Source: Phycisphaerae bacterium RAS1
GTDB taxonomy: Bacteria > Planctomycetota > Phycisphaerae > UBA1845 > Fen-1342
Length of the DNA stretch: 64,000 bases
Assembly: GCA_007859745.1 (NCBI GenBank)
Contig: SMLU01000001.1
Span: 2,294,001-2,358,000, forward strand
Reading direction: 5' to 3'
Shown here: piece after piece, positions 34,785-43,482 of the stretch
How the letters are laid out: each line of letters starts with the position of its first letter
How positions within the stretch are numbered: the stretch's first letter is position 1
Notes under the pieces: generated by a model
What the model was told of the DNA's origin: nothing
Databases searched by the model: none
The model's input: the letters and a program-made list of their open reading frames with translations, nothing else
Made by a program: the position numbers and the translations under genes

Positions 34785-36980
34785 ATGTTCAGCCGCTCGC
34801 TGCCCGCCCTTGGGGCGGGTTTGCTCATGTTTGCGGGGTGTCCGGCGTATGCGGACGTGATATACGTCGACGCCGACGCCACCGGAACGGGCGACGGATC
34901 GTCATGGCTAAACGCGCTCACCTCCTTGCCGGCCGCGCTCGATCTGGCCGACGCCGGTGATGAGTTGTGGGTGGCCGCCGGCATCTACAGGCCGGCCGCG
35001 GGTTCCCGCGATGCGACCATCCGGCTCAAGACCGGCGTAGCGATCTATGGCGGCTTCGCGGGCGCTGAGACGCAGATCGTGCAGCGCGACGTTGGGGCGA
35101 ACCTGACGCTGATCAGCGGAGACATGAACGGCGACGACGACGCCGACTGGTCGAATCGCGGCGAGAACTGCTACCAGGTGGTGACGGCCCTGAACGTGGA
35201 CGACACCGCCGTGCTGGACGGGTTCACGGTTCGCGGCGGATACGCGGACGGGCCGTTCTTCGGGGCGGATCCGGCCAGCCGCGACCAGGGCAGCGCCGTG
35301 AACATCTACTTCGCGCGGCCGGTCATCCGCAACTGCACGTTCGAGGACAACTGGGCCGTCAATCACGGAACGATCAATGACCACGGCGGGGCGTACATCT
35401 CGAACTGCGTCTTTCGCAACAACTTCGCCGTCAGCCACGGCGCCGGGCTGTACATCCATCATGACGTCGAGACGGAGGCGGCCGGCTGCCTGTTCGACGG
35501 CAACGTGACCCCGGGCAACGGCGGCGGGGCCTACACGCAGAGCATGCACGGCGCGATGATCCGCGACTGTAAGTTCATCCATAACGGCGCCACGCTCGGC
35601 GGCGGGCTGTACAACCACCTGCAAAGCTCCACGATGGTGGTCGGCTGCGAGTTCATCGGCAATGTCGCGGCTCTCGGCGGCGGCGGGCTGTACGCCGATG
35701 ACGCCAGTCCGATGGTGATGGACTGCTACTTCTCAAGCAACAGCGCCGGCGTGGACGTGGAGGGCGGCGGCGGCGGTCAGGGCGGCTCGGGCGGCGGCGG
35801 GCTGTGGGCCAACGGCGGCCAGGCGCGCATCATGAACTGCCAGTTTCAGAACAACGTCGCCTCGTTTGGCGCCGGCGTCTATCACATCAGCGGCAGCACG
35901 GCCATCCACGAGAACTGCCGCTTTGTCGGCAACGAGGCGCACGAGGGCGCCGGAGCGTATGCGCTGATCAGCGATGTGACCATTCGCGACAGCGTCTTTC
36001 TCGACAATTTCGTCAACACCACCGGGGATTTCCCGGTCGGCGGCGGAATGTCGGCCTACCTGGCCAACGTGCTGGTCGAAGGCTGCACCTTCATCGGCAA
36101 CAGCGCCCACGTCGGCGGCGGCGGCCTCTACCTCGAGGGGCTGACGCCCGCGATTCTGAACTGCAAGTTTTTCGCCAACCGCGCCGTCGGCGGGTCGCTC
36201 TGCTGCGGGATGAACAGCTTTGGCGCCGGCATTCTCAACGGCTACTTCACCGAGCCGATCATCGCCGGCTGCGCGTTCGTCGGAAACGTGGGCGACATCG
36301 GCGGGGCGATCGCGAATTTCAACTTCGTCGTCGCGCAGATCGCCAACTGCACCATGATCGGAAATCAGGCCGCGGTCGGGCCGGCGGTGTCGAGCGCAGG
36401 ACCGAACACGACCGCGATCTCGAACAGCATCGTCACGTCCCATGCGCCCGCGGCGCTCGCCGGACCGGGTCTCGACGTGCGCTACTCGTGCGTTCCGGGC
36501 GGATTCGCGGGCGACGGGAACATCGACGCCGTCCCCGTCTTCTTCGAAGCTCCTGCTCCCGGCTCAGACGGCGCCTGGGACAGCGCCGACTTCTTCGGCG
36601 ACCTGCGCTTGCGGCCGGGGTCGGCCTGCATTGACGCCGGGTCGAACGCCCTCACGCCGACGATGCTGACGCACGATCTGAACGGGGCCGAGCGGTTCAT
36701 CGACGACGTCGGCGCACCCGACGCCGGCGCCGGTGACGCGCCACTGGTCGATATCGGCGCACTCGAGTTTCTGGGCGCCAGCCACCTGCCGGGCGATCTG
36801 TCGTGCGACGGCTACCTCACCAGTCTTGATCTCGGTGCGTTCGTGCTCGCCCTTGCCGACCCCGCCGGATACGAGGCCCAGTATTCCTGGTGCTCGCGAA
36901 CCGCCGCCGACCTCAACGGCGACGGCAACGTTGATATTCTCGACATCAACCCGTTCGTCACGCTCCTCACTGGCCGCTAG
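34785..36980 (+). CDS. Secreted right-handed beta-helix protein with C-terminal dockerin-like domain
   Basis: A 731-residue protein with a signal peptide (cleavage near AYA-DV). The body (about 25-650) starts with IYVDADATGTGDGSSW, typical of parallel beta-helix proteins, and continues with many N-C-x-F/V-x-x-N coil repeats (NCTFEDNWA, NCVFRNNFA). The end has two calcium-loop segments, PGDLSCDGYLTSLDLGAFVL and DLNGDGNVDILDINPFVTLL, which form a dockerin-type module. Beta-helix proteins often bind or cleave polysaccharide, but no catalytic motif was found. GGAG lies 6 nt before the ATG. The gene ends 30 nt from convergent sdhA. Confidence 0.8.
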   Translation: MFSRSLPALGAGLLMFAGCPAYADVIYVDADATGTGDGSSWLNALTSLPAALDLADAGDELWVAAGIYRPAAGSRDATIRLKTGVAIYGGFAGAETQIVQRDVGANLTLISGDMNGDDDADWSNRGENCYQVVTALNVDDTAVLDGFTVRGGYADGPFFGADPASRDQGSAVNIYFARPVIRNCTFEDNWAVNHGTINDHGGAYISNCVFRNNFAVSHGAGLYIHHDVETEAAGCLFDGNVTPGNGGGAYTQSMHGAMIRDCKFIHNGATLGGGLYNHLQSSTMVVGCEFIGNVAALGGGGLYADDASPMVMDCYFSSNSAGVDVEGGGGGQGGSGGGGLWANGGQARIMNCQFQNNVASFGAGVYHISGSTAIHENCRFVGNEAHEGAGAYALISDVTIRDSVFLDNFVNTTGDFPVGGGMSAYLANVLVEGCTFIGNSAHVGGGGLYLEGLTPAILNCKFFANRAVGGSLCCGMNSFGAGILNGYFTEPIIAGCAFVGNVGDIGGAIANFNFVVAQIANCTMIGNQAAVGPAVSSAGPNTTAISNSIVTSHAPAALAGPGLDVRYSCVPGGFAGDGNIDAVPVFFEAPAPGSDGAWDSADFFGDLRLRPGSACIDAGSNALTPTMLTHDLNGAERFIDDVGAPDAGAGDAPLVDIGALEFLGASHLPGDLSCDGYLTSLDLGAFVLALADPAGYEAQYSWCSRTAADLNGDGNVDILDINPFVTLLTGR

Positions 36981-37010
36981 ACAAGATACTGCGCCCTCGC
37001 GCCCGGCGCC

Positions 37011-38825
37011 CTACTTATTCGCCTCAATCACCTGCTTCAGCTCCGCCGACGGCTCAATCACCGGGCGCTTCTCGACCACCATCTGCCCATCCGCCCCCTT
37101 GCGGACCAGCAGGTTGAATTGCCCCCATTCCTTCGTCTTCTCCGGAAAGTCGTCGCGAAAATGCGCCCCGCGGCTCTCTTTCCGCTCGATCGCCGCCCGC
37201 GTGATCGCCTCCGACACGGTCAGCATGTGCGGCAAGTCCAGCGCCGTGTGCCAGCCGGGGTTGTACTGGCGATTGTCCGCACAGCCGACCGCCAAGGCGC
37301 GGTGCTTCATGTGCTGCAAGCCTTCGAGCGCCTGCGCCATTTCCTCTTCCGTGCGGACAATGCCCACCAGCCGCTGCATCATCTCCTGCAGTTCGTGCTG
37401 CAACGCGAACGGGTTGATGCCGTGCACGCCGTGGTTGAACGGCTCCAGCGCGATCTTCGCGGCCGCGTCGGCGGATGGCTCCGTGACAGTGGTCGCGCCG
37501 TTCTCCTTCGCGAACTTCGCTGCGAACTCGCCGGCGCGCTTGCCGAAGACGATCAGGTCGGAAAGCGAATTGCCGCCCAGCCGGTTCGCCCCGTGCAGCC
37601 CCGCCGCCACTTCGCCCGCGGCGAACAACCCCGGCACAGTTGACATCTGCGTGTCCGCATCCACGCGTACGCCGCCCATCATGTAGTGCGTCGTCGGACC
37701 GACCTCCATCGGCTCCTTGGTGATGTCGAGGTCGGCAAGCTGCTTGAACTGATGGTACATGCTCGGCAGCTTCTTCTTGATGTGCTCGGCGGCGTTGGGC
37801 ATTTTCTCCTTGATCCACGCAATGTCGAGAAACACGCCGCCGTGCGGACTGCCGCGGCCGGCCTTCACCTCGCGGTTGATGCAGCGGGCGACGTGGTCGC
37901 GCGTCAGCAGCTCGGCCGGACGGCGGGCGTTGCGGTCGCCCTGCGTATAGCGCCAGCCCTCCTCCTCGTTGTCGGCGGTCTGCGTGCGGTAGTTGTCGGG
38001 AATGTCGTCGAACATGAAGCGCCGACCCTGATTGTTTCGCAGGACGCCGCCTTCGCCGCGGACGCCTTCAGTGACGAGAATGCCGCGGACGCTCGGCGGC
38101 CAGACCATGCCGGTCGGGTGAAACTGGACGAATTCCATGTCGAGCAGGTCGGCCCCGGCGTGATAGGCGAGCGAATGGCCGTCGCCGGTGCCTTCCCAAC
38201 TGTTGCTGGTGATCTGGAAGGAGCGGCCGATGCCGCCGGTAGCGATGACGACGGCGCGGGCCTTGAAGAGCTTGAAGTAGCCGCGGTCGCGGTCATAGGC
38301 GAACGCCCCGGCGACGCGCGGGCCGTCCTTGAGCAGGGAGACGACCGTGGTCTCCATGTGGAACGTGATGCCCTGGTGGATGCCGTGGTCCTGGAGCGTG
38401 CGGATCATCTCCAGGCCGGTGCGGTCGCCGACGTGGGCCAGGCGCGGGTACTTGTGGCCGCCGAAGTTGCGTTGCAGGATGCGGCCGTCCTTGGTGCGGT
38501 CGAAGAGCGCGCCCCATTTCTCCAGCTCGAGCACGCGGGCGGGCGATTCCTTGGCGTGCAGCTCGGCCATGCGCGGGTTGTTGACGTACTGCCCGCCGCG
38601 CATGGTGTCGGCGAAGTGCACCTGCCAGCCGTCGCGGTCATCGACATTGGCCAGGGCCGCGGCGACGCCGCCTTCGGCCATGACGGTGTGGGCCTTGCCG
38701 AGCAGGGACTTGCAGACGCAGCCGACTTTGACGCCGGCGGCGGAGGCTTCGATAGCGGCACGCAGGCCGGCCCCGCCGGCGCCGATGATGAGGACGTCGT
38801 AGTCGTAGGTCTGGTATTCAGCCAT
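37011..38825 (-). CDS. sdhA: Succinate dehydrogenase flavoprotein subunit SdhA
   Basis: A 604-residue flavoprotein. The FAD-binding Rossmann motif is DVLIIGAGGAGLRAAIEA, and the FAD-linking His is in KAHTVMAEGGVAAAL. The dicarboxylate site includes HPTGM and TEGVRGEGG, and the second FAD motif is GANRLGGNSLSDLIVFGKRA. It oxidises succinate to fumarate on the inner face of the membrane. The ATG shares its first base with the preceding TAA (TAATG), so translation is coupled to the inserted upstream gene. The iron-sulfur subunit gene sdhB, expected next, is missing here; a convergent gene follows 30 nt away. Confidence 0.94.
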   Translation of the reverse strand: MAEYQTYDYDVLIIGAGGAGLRAAIEASAAGVKVGCVCKSLLGKAHTVMAEGGVAAALANVDDRDGWQVHFADTMRGGQYVNNPRMAELHAKESPARVLELEKWGALFDRTKDGRILQRNFGGHKYPRLAHVGDRTGLEMIRTLQDHGIHQGITFHMETTVVSLLKDGPRVAGAFAYDRDRGYFKLFKARAVVIATGGIGRSFQITSNSWEGTGDGHSLAYHAGADLLDMEFVQFHPTGMVWPPSVRGILVTEGVRGEGGVLRNNQGRRFMFDDIPDNYRTQTADNEEEGWRYTQGDRNARRPAELLTRDHVARCINREVKAGRGSPHGGVFLDIAWIKEKMPNAAEHIKKKLPSMYHQFKQLADLDITKEPMEVGPTTHYMMGGVRVDADTQMSTVPGLFAAGEVAAGLHGANRLGGNSLSDLIVFGKRAGEFAAKFAKENGATTVTEPSADAAAKIALEPFNHGVHGINPFALQHELQEMMQRLVGIVRTEEEMAQALEGLQHMKHRALAVGCADNRQYNPGWHTALDLPHMLTVSEAITRAAIERKESRGAHFRDDFPEKTKEWGQFNLLVRKGADGQMVVEKRPVIEPSAELKQVIEANK

Positions 38826-39562
38826 TAGCGCCTCGGTAGTGCGTGAGCTCGGTTGACCTGGCGTACCAGAGCAAAGACGCCCGGGCAGTGCCAATTCTCT
38901 GACGTAATGCAAATCCGCTTTGCCGTGTTCGCGTCTGTTAAGTCTGCCCAGTAGAACCAGAACGCATTCACTCGCTTGGCAGGCGGAGGCTCAGCATCCT
39001 CGCCAAACCAATCATTGGTTGCGTCCGGAATCTTGTCGGGCTTCAGTCCTGGTGCGTAGCGCGTCGAGTACTTCGCTCTTACGAAACAGAGCGCCAACCG
39101 TGTGCCCAACCGCTGGTCTCCGACACAAAACTGTCTCGCAGCCGCGTCAAGCCTCTGATTCGGGTACTTTTCCCACGACGTTGCTGGATTCAGGTAGCAC
39201 TGTTTTGACTCGACTTCCAACTCAGCGCGATCCGGGGAGAGTAACCAAAGATCACGTCTTCGTCCGGCGTGCCGCGACTTGTTCTCAATCGGATACTCCG
39301 TAGATACGAGCATTCCCGCGACCGACGCCGCAGCAGCAAGATCGGAAAGGCAGGTGCGCTCTCCGTACCACCAAGGTACATCGTCGGTGGCTCGCATGTA
39401 TCGATCGTAGTACTCGAAGAGCCGATCGAAGCAGAAATCAAGTGGAGAAAGCCAGTTCGGTATCCTACTGTTGTTTCCGTCGGCGATTGCGACACCGCTC
39501 CAGCCAAAGCACCTGCGCTTTGGCTCACACTTCCAACCAGGGAGACTGAACTTGAACTCCAT
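38825..39562 (-). CDS. PD-(D/E)XK nuclease-like protein of the sdh-embedded cassette
   Basis: A 245-residue protein with no family I recognise. The segment D104-LWLLSPDRAELEV-E118-SK120, with E89 upstream, fits the E...D...ExK active-site pattern of restriction-endonuclease-fold nucleases; this is inferred from motif spacing. It is Trp/Tyr/Cys-rich and visibly lower in GC than neighbouring genes, suggesting transfer. The ATG at 39562 has GGAGG 9 nt upstream; an ATG two codons earlier is too close to that site. It starts 23 nt after the HEPN gene stop and ends in a TAATG overlap with sdhA. Confidence 0.55.
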   Translation of the reverse strand: MEFKFSLPGWKCEPKRRCFGWSGVAIADGNNSRIPNWLSPLDFCFDRLFEYYDRYMRATDDVPWWYGERTCLSDLAAAASVAGMLVSTEYPIENKSRHAGRRRDLWLLSPDRAELEVESKQCYLNPATSWEKYPNQRLDAAARQFCVGDQRLGTRLALCFVRAKYSTRYAPGLKPDKIPDATNDWFGEDAEPPPAKRVNAFWFYWADLTDANTAKRICITSENWHCPGVFALVRQVNRAHALPRR

Positions 39563-39585
39563 CCGCATCGACCTCCGGTTCGACG

Positions 39586-39933
39586 CTAGGGTGTGTCCTT
39601 GTCGGCCGATGGGACGTCGAGCAACACAATGAGCTCCGGCAGGCTTTCCGTCACAACTTGCCATAGAATATCGGCATCGATGTTCATGTAGTCATGCACG
39701 ATGCGGTGTCGCATTCCGACGATTCGTCGCCACGGAATTGCCGGATACCGCAGCCGCGTGACCTCGGAAACCTTGCTCGCCGCTTCACCGATGATCTGCA
39801 CCCAGTGCGCGAGCACGATTCGAAGATCCTCCTCGGCGTCGTACAGGGCGCGCGACTTTCCTGCAACTCGGTCGACGGCCTTTCTGGCCGTCTCCAACAT
39901 GTGGCCAATATAGACGTTGTCGTCATGCTGCAT
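39586..39933 (-). CDS. HEPN-domain protein, HepT/DUF86-like toxin candidate
   Basis: A 115-residue helical protein of the HepT-like (DUF86) family. The RNase motif is R75-HRIV-H80 followed by DY, fitting the R-x4-6-H signature. In type VII toxin-antitoxin pairs such as HepT-MntA, HEPN is an RNase toxin neutralised by AMP transfer from the MNT partner onto a tyrosine near the motif; Y82 is the likely target here. The ATG at 39933 follows GAGG at 6 nt and overlaps the end of the MNT gene by 11 nt. The gene pair is typical, its place inside the sdh locus is not. Confidence 0.85.
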   Translation of the reverse strand: MQHDDNVYIGHMLETARKAVDRVAGKSRALYDAEEDLRIVLAHWVQIIGEAASKVSEVTRLRYPAIPWRRIVGMRHRIVHDYMNIDADILWQVVTESLPELIVLLDVPSADKDTP

Positions 39934-40240
39934 GCGACCCCTCGTACTGAACAACCGCCGATCCAAGCACGCGCTCGCGCAAGCGCTTGTCCAGGTAGCG
40001 CGGATTGACGATATCCACGCGCCGGCCGCCGAAGAGGGCGGACAGCTCGTCGCCGAGATCGACGATCTCCCATCCCGGCGTGCGGCCCGGCTCGAAGCGG
40101 ATCAGGACGTCCACGTCGCTATCGGGGCCGAAGTCGTCGCGCAGGACCGAGCCGAAGAGCGACAGTTCGGCGATATGCCAGCGGCGGCACAGCGCGGCCA
40201 GCGCGGCGTGGTCGATCGGGATGCGCGGTTGCGATGTCAT
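39923..40240 (-). CDS. MNT-domain nucleotidyltransferase, MntA-like antitoxin candidate
   Basis: A 105-residue minimal nucleotidyltransferase. The active-site pattern G30-S-x-x-R-x-D with S41-D42-V-D44 (in LFGSVLRDD and GPDSDVDVLI) is complete. Such proteins AMPylate a partner HEPN toxin. The C-terminus (RRVDIVNPRYLDKRLRERVL) matches the family end. It is the first gene of a three-gene cassette and starts 132 nt downstream of the sdh anchor gene on the same strand. It overlaps the HEPN gene by 11 nt. Confidence 0.88.
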   Translation of the reverse strand: MTSQPRIPIDHAALAALCRRWHIAELSLFGSVLRDDFGPDSDVDVLIRFEPGRTPGWEIVDLGDELSALFGGRRVDIVNPRYLDKRLRERVLGSAVVQYEGSHAA

Positions 40241-40372
40241 GAGGGCGATTCTCGCGTCGACGCGGACGCACGTCGAGCGGAAGAGGTGGGCGATGCTACG
40301 GTTATGAAAGCGAAGGTGGTTCGCTGCCGCGTTCTGATTATCGCCGCCACGCTGAGCCGCTGCGATTTGTTC

Positions 40373-41206
40373 CTAGAGTCGAAACAGGACATAGTCCGTC
40401 CACACCCCCATCGAGCACATCCGCACGTACACATCGCTGAATCCCACCGAAAACAGGCTCAGCCACGCGAAGCGCATGTGCCTCGCATTGAGGCAGCTCA
40501 CGCCGCCATACAGCTTCGCCCGCACCGGGTGCCGGGAGAGCTGGTCGATCCCGCCGCCGATCAGGTGCCGCAGCGAGTGGCAGCCGAACGTGTACGACGC
40601 GAGCAGCACGACGTTCAGCGCCAGCACCAGCGTGCCGACGCCGACGCCCAGCCGCGCCCTTCCCGTCGCCGCATCGGTGAACCACAGCGCGTGATACACG
40701 TCGGTGATCAGAATTACGATGAAGAGGATCGCCAGATACAGGAAGTAGCGGTGCAGGTTCTGAAGAATGAGCGGGAAACTGTTCTCGCCCCAGTACGTGC
40801 CTCGCGGCTCGCCGACGGCGCAGCTCGGCGGGTCCATCCAGAACGCCTTGTAATACGCCCCGCGGTAGTAGTAACAGGTGAATCGAAATCCGCCCGGCGC
40901 CCAGAGGATCAGCAGCGCCGGCGACACCGCCAGCCATGTCGGCCACCACGTCGGCCGCTGGCCCAGAATCGCGTGGCCGGAGTTGACGCCCGGCGTATCG
41001 AAGAGCAGCGGCGAGTAGAAGGGCGAGAGGTAGTGCGCCCCGTTGCCGGCGTAGTGATAGTGGCTGCCCTGAAAGGCGGCCCAGGTCGAGTAGACGATAA
41101 ACGCGCCCAGGCCCAGCACGGTGAGAACCTGCGGCAGCCACCAGGCGTCGCGGCGCGAGGTCTGCATGAAACGGATTTGCTTGAGCGGGATGCCGAGTTG
41201 GCTCAT
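40373..41206 (-). CDS. Succinate dehydrogenase membrane anchor (actinobacterial Sdh1-like)
   Basis: A 277-residue membrane protein with about five helices. The segments FRFTCYYYRGAYYKAFWMDP, NSFPLILQNLHRYFLYLAIL and YTFGCHSLRHLIGG match the large anchor subunit that precedes sdhA in actinobacterial Sdh1 operons (of the Rv0249c type in Mycobacterium); conserved His residues are candidates for haem binding or quinone access. GGAG lies 7 nt before the ATG. In the known order, anchor is followed directly by SdhA and SdhB; here a three-gene cassette of about 1.4 kb lies between anchor and sdhA. Confidence 0.75.
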   Translation of the reverse strand: MSQLGIPLKQIRFMQTSRRDAWWLPQVLTVLGLGAFIVYSTWAAFQGSHYHYAGNGAHYLSPFYSPLLFDTPGVNSGHAILGQRPTWWPTWLAVSPALLILWAPGGFRFTCYYYRGAYYKAFWMDPPSCAVGEPRGTYWGENSFPLILQNLHRYFLYLAILFIVILITDVYHALWFTDAATGRARLGVGVGTLVLALNVVLLASYTFGCHSLRHLIGGGIDQLSRHPVRAKLYGGVSCLNARHMRFAWLSLFSVGFSDVYVRMCSMGVWTDYVLFRL

Positions 41207-41237
41207 TCAGCGGCTCCGATGGTCTCTGCACGGTGCG

Positions 41238-41359
41238 AGAAGGGATTCTCGCACCAGCCCTGATTCTCGCACCAGCCCGCTTCTGGGGGACCGGCCTCCG
41301 GCCGCTCTTTTTTCGCGCGACCACGTGCGGCTGAGACCGGCCGGAGGCCGGTCCCCCAG
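41238..41359. repeat. GATTCTCGCACCAGCCC tandem and perfect 22-bp inverted repeat
   Basis: GATTCTCGCACCAGCCC occurs twice at 41245-41280. Next, CTGGGGGACCGGCCTCCGGC (arm 41283-41304) is the exact reverse complement of 41338-41359, with a 33-nt spacer. It lies between the divergent sdh anchor and Eis-like genes, directly upstream of a TATAGT box. Confidence 0.85.
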
Positions 41360-41390
41360 GCGCTGAGCGGCCGGTATAGTAGCAATTCCT

Positions 41391-42569
41391 ATGGCACTCA
41401 ACAGCGGGCCGCTGCGCGATACAAACGAGCTGAGCGAGGCGACGCGAATCGTCGCCGACGTCTTCAACTTCAGCGCGGAGCGCTGCCGGGCGTATTTCGA
41501 CTCCGCGAGGCACGAGAACATCCGCGTCGTCCGCGATGGTCAGCGCGTCGTCGGCAGCATGGCCAGCCTGCCGGTCGGGCAGTACTTCGGCGGGCGCTCG
41601 GTGCCGATGGCCGGCATCGCCGCGGTGGCCATCGCGCCGCCGGACCGCTCGAGCGGCGCGGCGAGCACGATGCTGCGGACGGAACTCGCGCGGCTGAACG
41701 CCGTCTCCTGGCCGCTTTCATGCCTCTATCCGGCCACAATCCCGATCTACCGAAAAGCGGGCTACGAGCTGGCGGGAGCGCAGTTCGAGACGCGGCTGGC
41801 GGGCAAACAGATCGACGGGCAGGACCGCGCGCTCACCGTGCGCGACTATCAGCCGGGCGACCAGCCGGCGCTCGAGGCGCTCTATCGCGACATGGCGCGG
41901 CGAACAAATGGCAACATCGATCGCGACGCGTTCTTCTGGAGCCGCGTCCGATCCTGGCGCGGCGACCCGACGCAGGGATTCGTGATCTGCAGCGGCGGCG
42001 CGATCGAGGGATACATCTTCTATCTGAAGCGGCCTGGGGCCGGGCTGTTCACCGGCTACGTGCTGCAGGTCGTCGACCTGGCCTTCTCCACACCGGCGGC
42101 GGCTCGTCGCATCCTGTCCTTCCTCGCCGATCATCGCTCGATGGTCGAGACGGTTTTCTGGTTCGGCTCGCCGAATGAAGCGCTGCTGCTGCACACGCGC
42201 GAGCAGCCGGCCAAGCCGGCGCTGCGCGATCACTGGATGCTCCGCATCACGCACGTCGCCGCGGCGCTGGAGCAGCGCGGCTACGCGCCCGGTCTCAGCG
42301 GCGAGCTGCATCTGGATGTGGCTGACGACGTACTGCCGGACAACGGTGGGCGATTCACGCTGGTCGTGGAAGACGGGCGGGCGGCCGTATCCCGAGGCGG
42401 GCGCGGGAGCATGCGCATCGACGTGCGCGGGCTGGCCTCGATGTACTCGGGCTACTACACGCCGCACGAGCTGAAGCTGCGCGGCTACGTCGATGCTGAC
42501 GACTCATCGATGAGTGTGGCGGCGGCGATGTTCGGCGGCTCGACGCCCTGGATGCGCGATGGCTTCTGA
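41391..42569 (+). CDS. Eis-like GNAT N-acetyltransferase
   Basis: A 392-residue protein built like Eis: two GNAT folds and a C-terminal SCP2-like domain. The acetyl-CoA-binding segment is VPMAGIAAVAIAPPDRSSGA followed by ASTMLRTELA, and LSCLYPATIPIYRKAGYELA is the usual continuation. The protein ends in DGF, as Eis proteins end in a Phe whose carboxylate serves catalysis. Eis enzymes acetylate amines of aminoglycosides and proteins; the substrate is unknown here. No Shine-Dalgarno is present, and TATAGT lies 10 nt upstream of the ATG. The last 11 nt overlap the ROK gene. Confidence 0.85.
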   Translation: MALNSGPLRDTNELSEATRIVADVFNFSAERCRAYFDSARHENIRVVRDGQRVVGSMASLPVGQYFGGRSVPMAGIAAVAIAPPDRSSGAASTMLRTELARLNAVSWPLSCLYPATIPIYRKAGYELAGAQFETRLAGKQIDGQDRALTVRDYQPGDQPALEALYRDMARRTNGNIDRDAFFWSRVRSWRGDPTQGFVICSGGAIEGYIFYLKRPGAGLFTGYVLQVVDLAFSTPAAARRILSFLADHRSMVETVFWFGSPNEALLLHTREQPAKPALRDHWMLRITHVAAALEQRGYAPGLSGELHLDVADDVLPDNGGRFTLVVEDGRAAVSRGGRGSMRIDVRGLASMYSGYYTPHELKLRGYVDADDSSMSVAAAMFGGSTPWMRDGF

Positions 42570-43404
42570 CGCGGCGATCGGGATCGACATCGGCGGAACG
42601 TCCATCCGCGCCGGGCTGGTGGATCGCGAGGGGCGGATTCTGGCGACTGCTAAATCCCCAACGCCAGCGGGCGGAGAGCCGCGGGCGCTAGCCGAGGCGT
42701 TGCGGAAGCTGGCGGCGGAGGTCACGCCGCTGCGCGGCGAGCATGCGATCGGCGTGGCGCTGCCGGGGCTGCGCGACGAATCGGACACGCTGGTTCGGGC
42801 CGTCAACCTGCCGAAGCTGGAGGGGACGGCGCTGCCGGCGTTCTTCAAATCCTGCCTGGGTCGCGACGTGCGGATCGAGACGGATGTGATTGCGGCGGGC
42901 CTGGCGCAGTGGCGCTGCGCGGCCGAAAAGGACGGAGCGCGCGCCGCGCGGCTCCTGTACCTGTCGCTCGGCACCGGCGTCGGCGGCTGCGTGCTGATCG
43001 ACGGCCGGCCGCTGCGGCACACGCACGGCGGCGCCGGCAGCCTGGGCCACGTCGTCGTCGATACGGCCGATGACGCGCCGCGTTGCCGCTGCGGCGGCCA
43101 GGGGTGCCTCGAGGCGCTGGCCGGCGGCTGGGCGCTTGAAGAGCACGCCACGCCTGAGGCACGGCGGCTGATCGCGCTGCGCACCGCGATCACGAACTTC
43201 GCGGCCCTCTTCGCGCCGACGCTTATCCTCCTCGGCGGCGGCGTCATCGAGCGCCGTCGCACCTGGATCGACGCCGTGCGCGCGTTGTTCACTGCGCCGT
43301 CGCAAGTGTTGGGTGATCCGATCCCTATGATCGAACCCGCCCCGCTTCCGGCGGATGACGCCGGCGTCATCGGGGCGGCGTGGGAGGGCAGAAGTCAGAA
43401 GTAA
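42559..43404 (+). CDS. ROK-family sugar kinase
   Basis: A 281-residue ROK protein. The phosphate-binding motif GIDIGGTSIRAGLV is at residues 8-21. LSLGTGVGGCVLIDG and the zinc-type CRCGGQGCLE motif follow, with HTHGGAGSLGH as the ROK signature; catalytic Asp lies in ETDVIAAGLAQW. It lacks an N-terminal helix-turn-helix, so it is a kinase (probably glucokinase-like) rather than a repressor. It overlaps the Eis-like gene by 11 nt. The final residues RSQK and the TAA stop are provided by the GAAGTCA repeat at 43389-43442. Confidence 0.88.
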   Translation: MASDAAIGIDIGGTSIRAGLVDREGRILATAKSPTPAGGEPRALAEALRKLAAEVTPLRGEHAIGVALPGLRDESDTLVRAVNLPKLEGTALPAFFKSCLGRDVRIETDVIAAGLAQWRCAAEKDGARAARLLYLSLGTGVGGCVLIDGRPLRHTHGGAGSLGHVVVDTADDAPRCRCGGQGCLEALAGGWALEEHATPEARRLIALRTAITNFAALFAPTLILLGGGVIERRRTWIDAVRALFTAPSQVLGDPIPMIEPAPLPADDAGVIGAAWEGRSQK

Positions 43405-43442
43405 GAAGTCAGAAGTCAGAACGCGAAGCGCAAGCGAGCGCG
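43389..43442. repeat. GAAGTCA tandem plus GAACGCGAAGCGCAAGCGAG
   Basis: Four GAAGTCA/GAAGTAA units are followed by GAACGCGAAGCGCAAGCGAG. It is the second copy of the element at 20614-20731. It overlaps the last codons of the ROK gene. Confidence 0.8.
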
Positions 43443-43482
43443 TTGGTCGATTTCGGGCGCCATGCCCCCCCCCACCCGCGCG

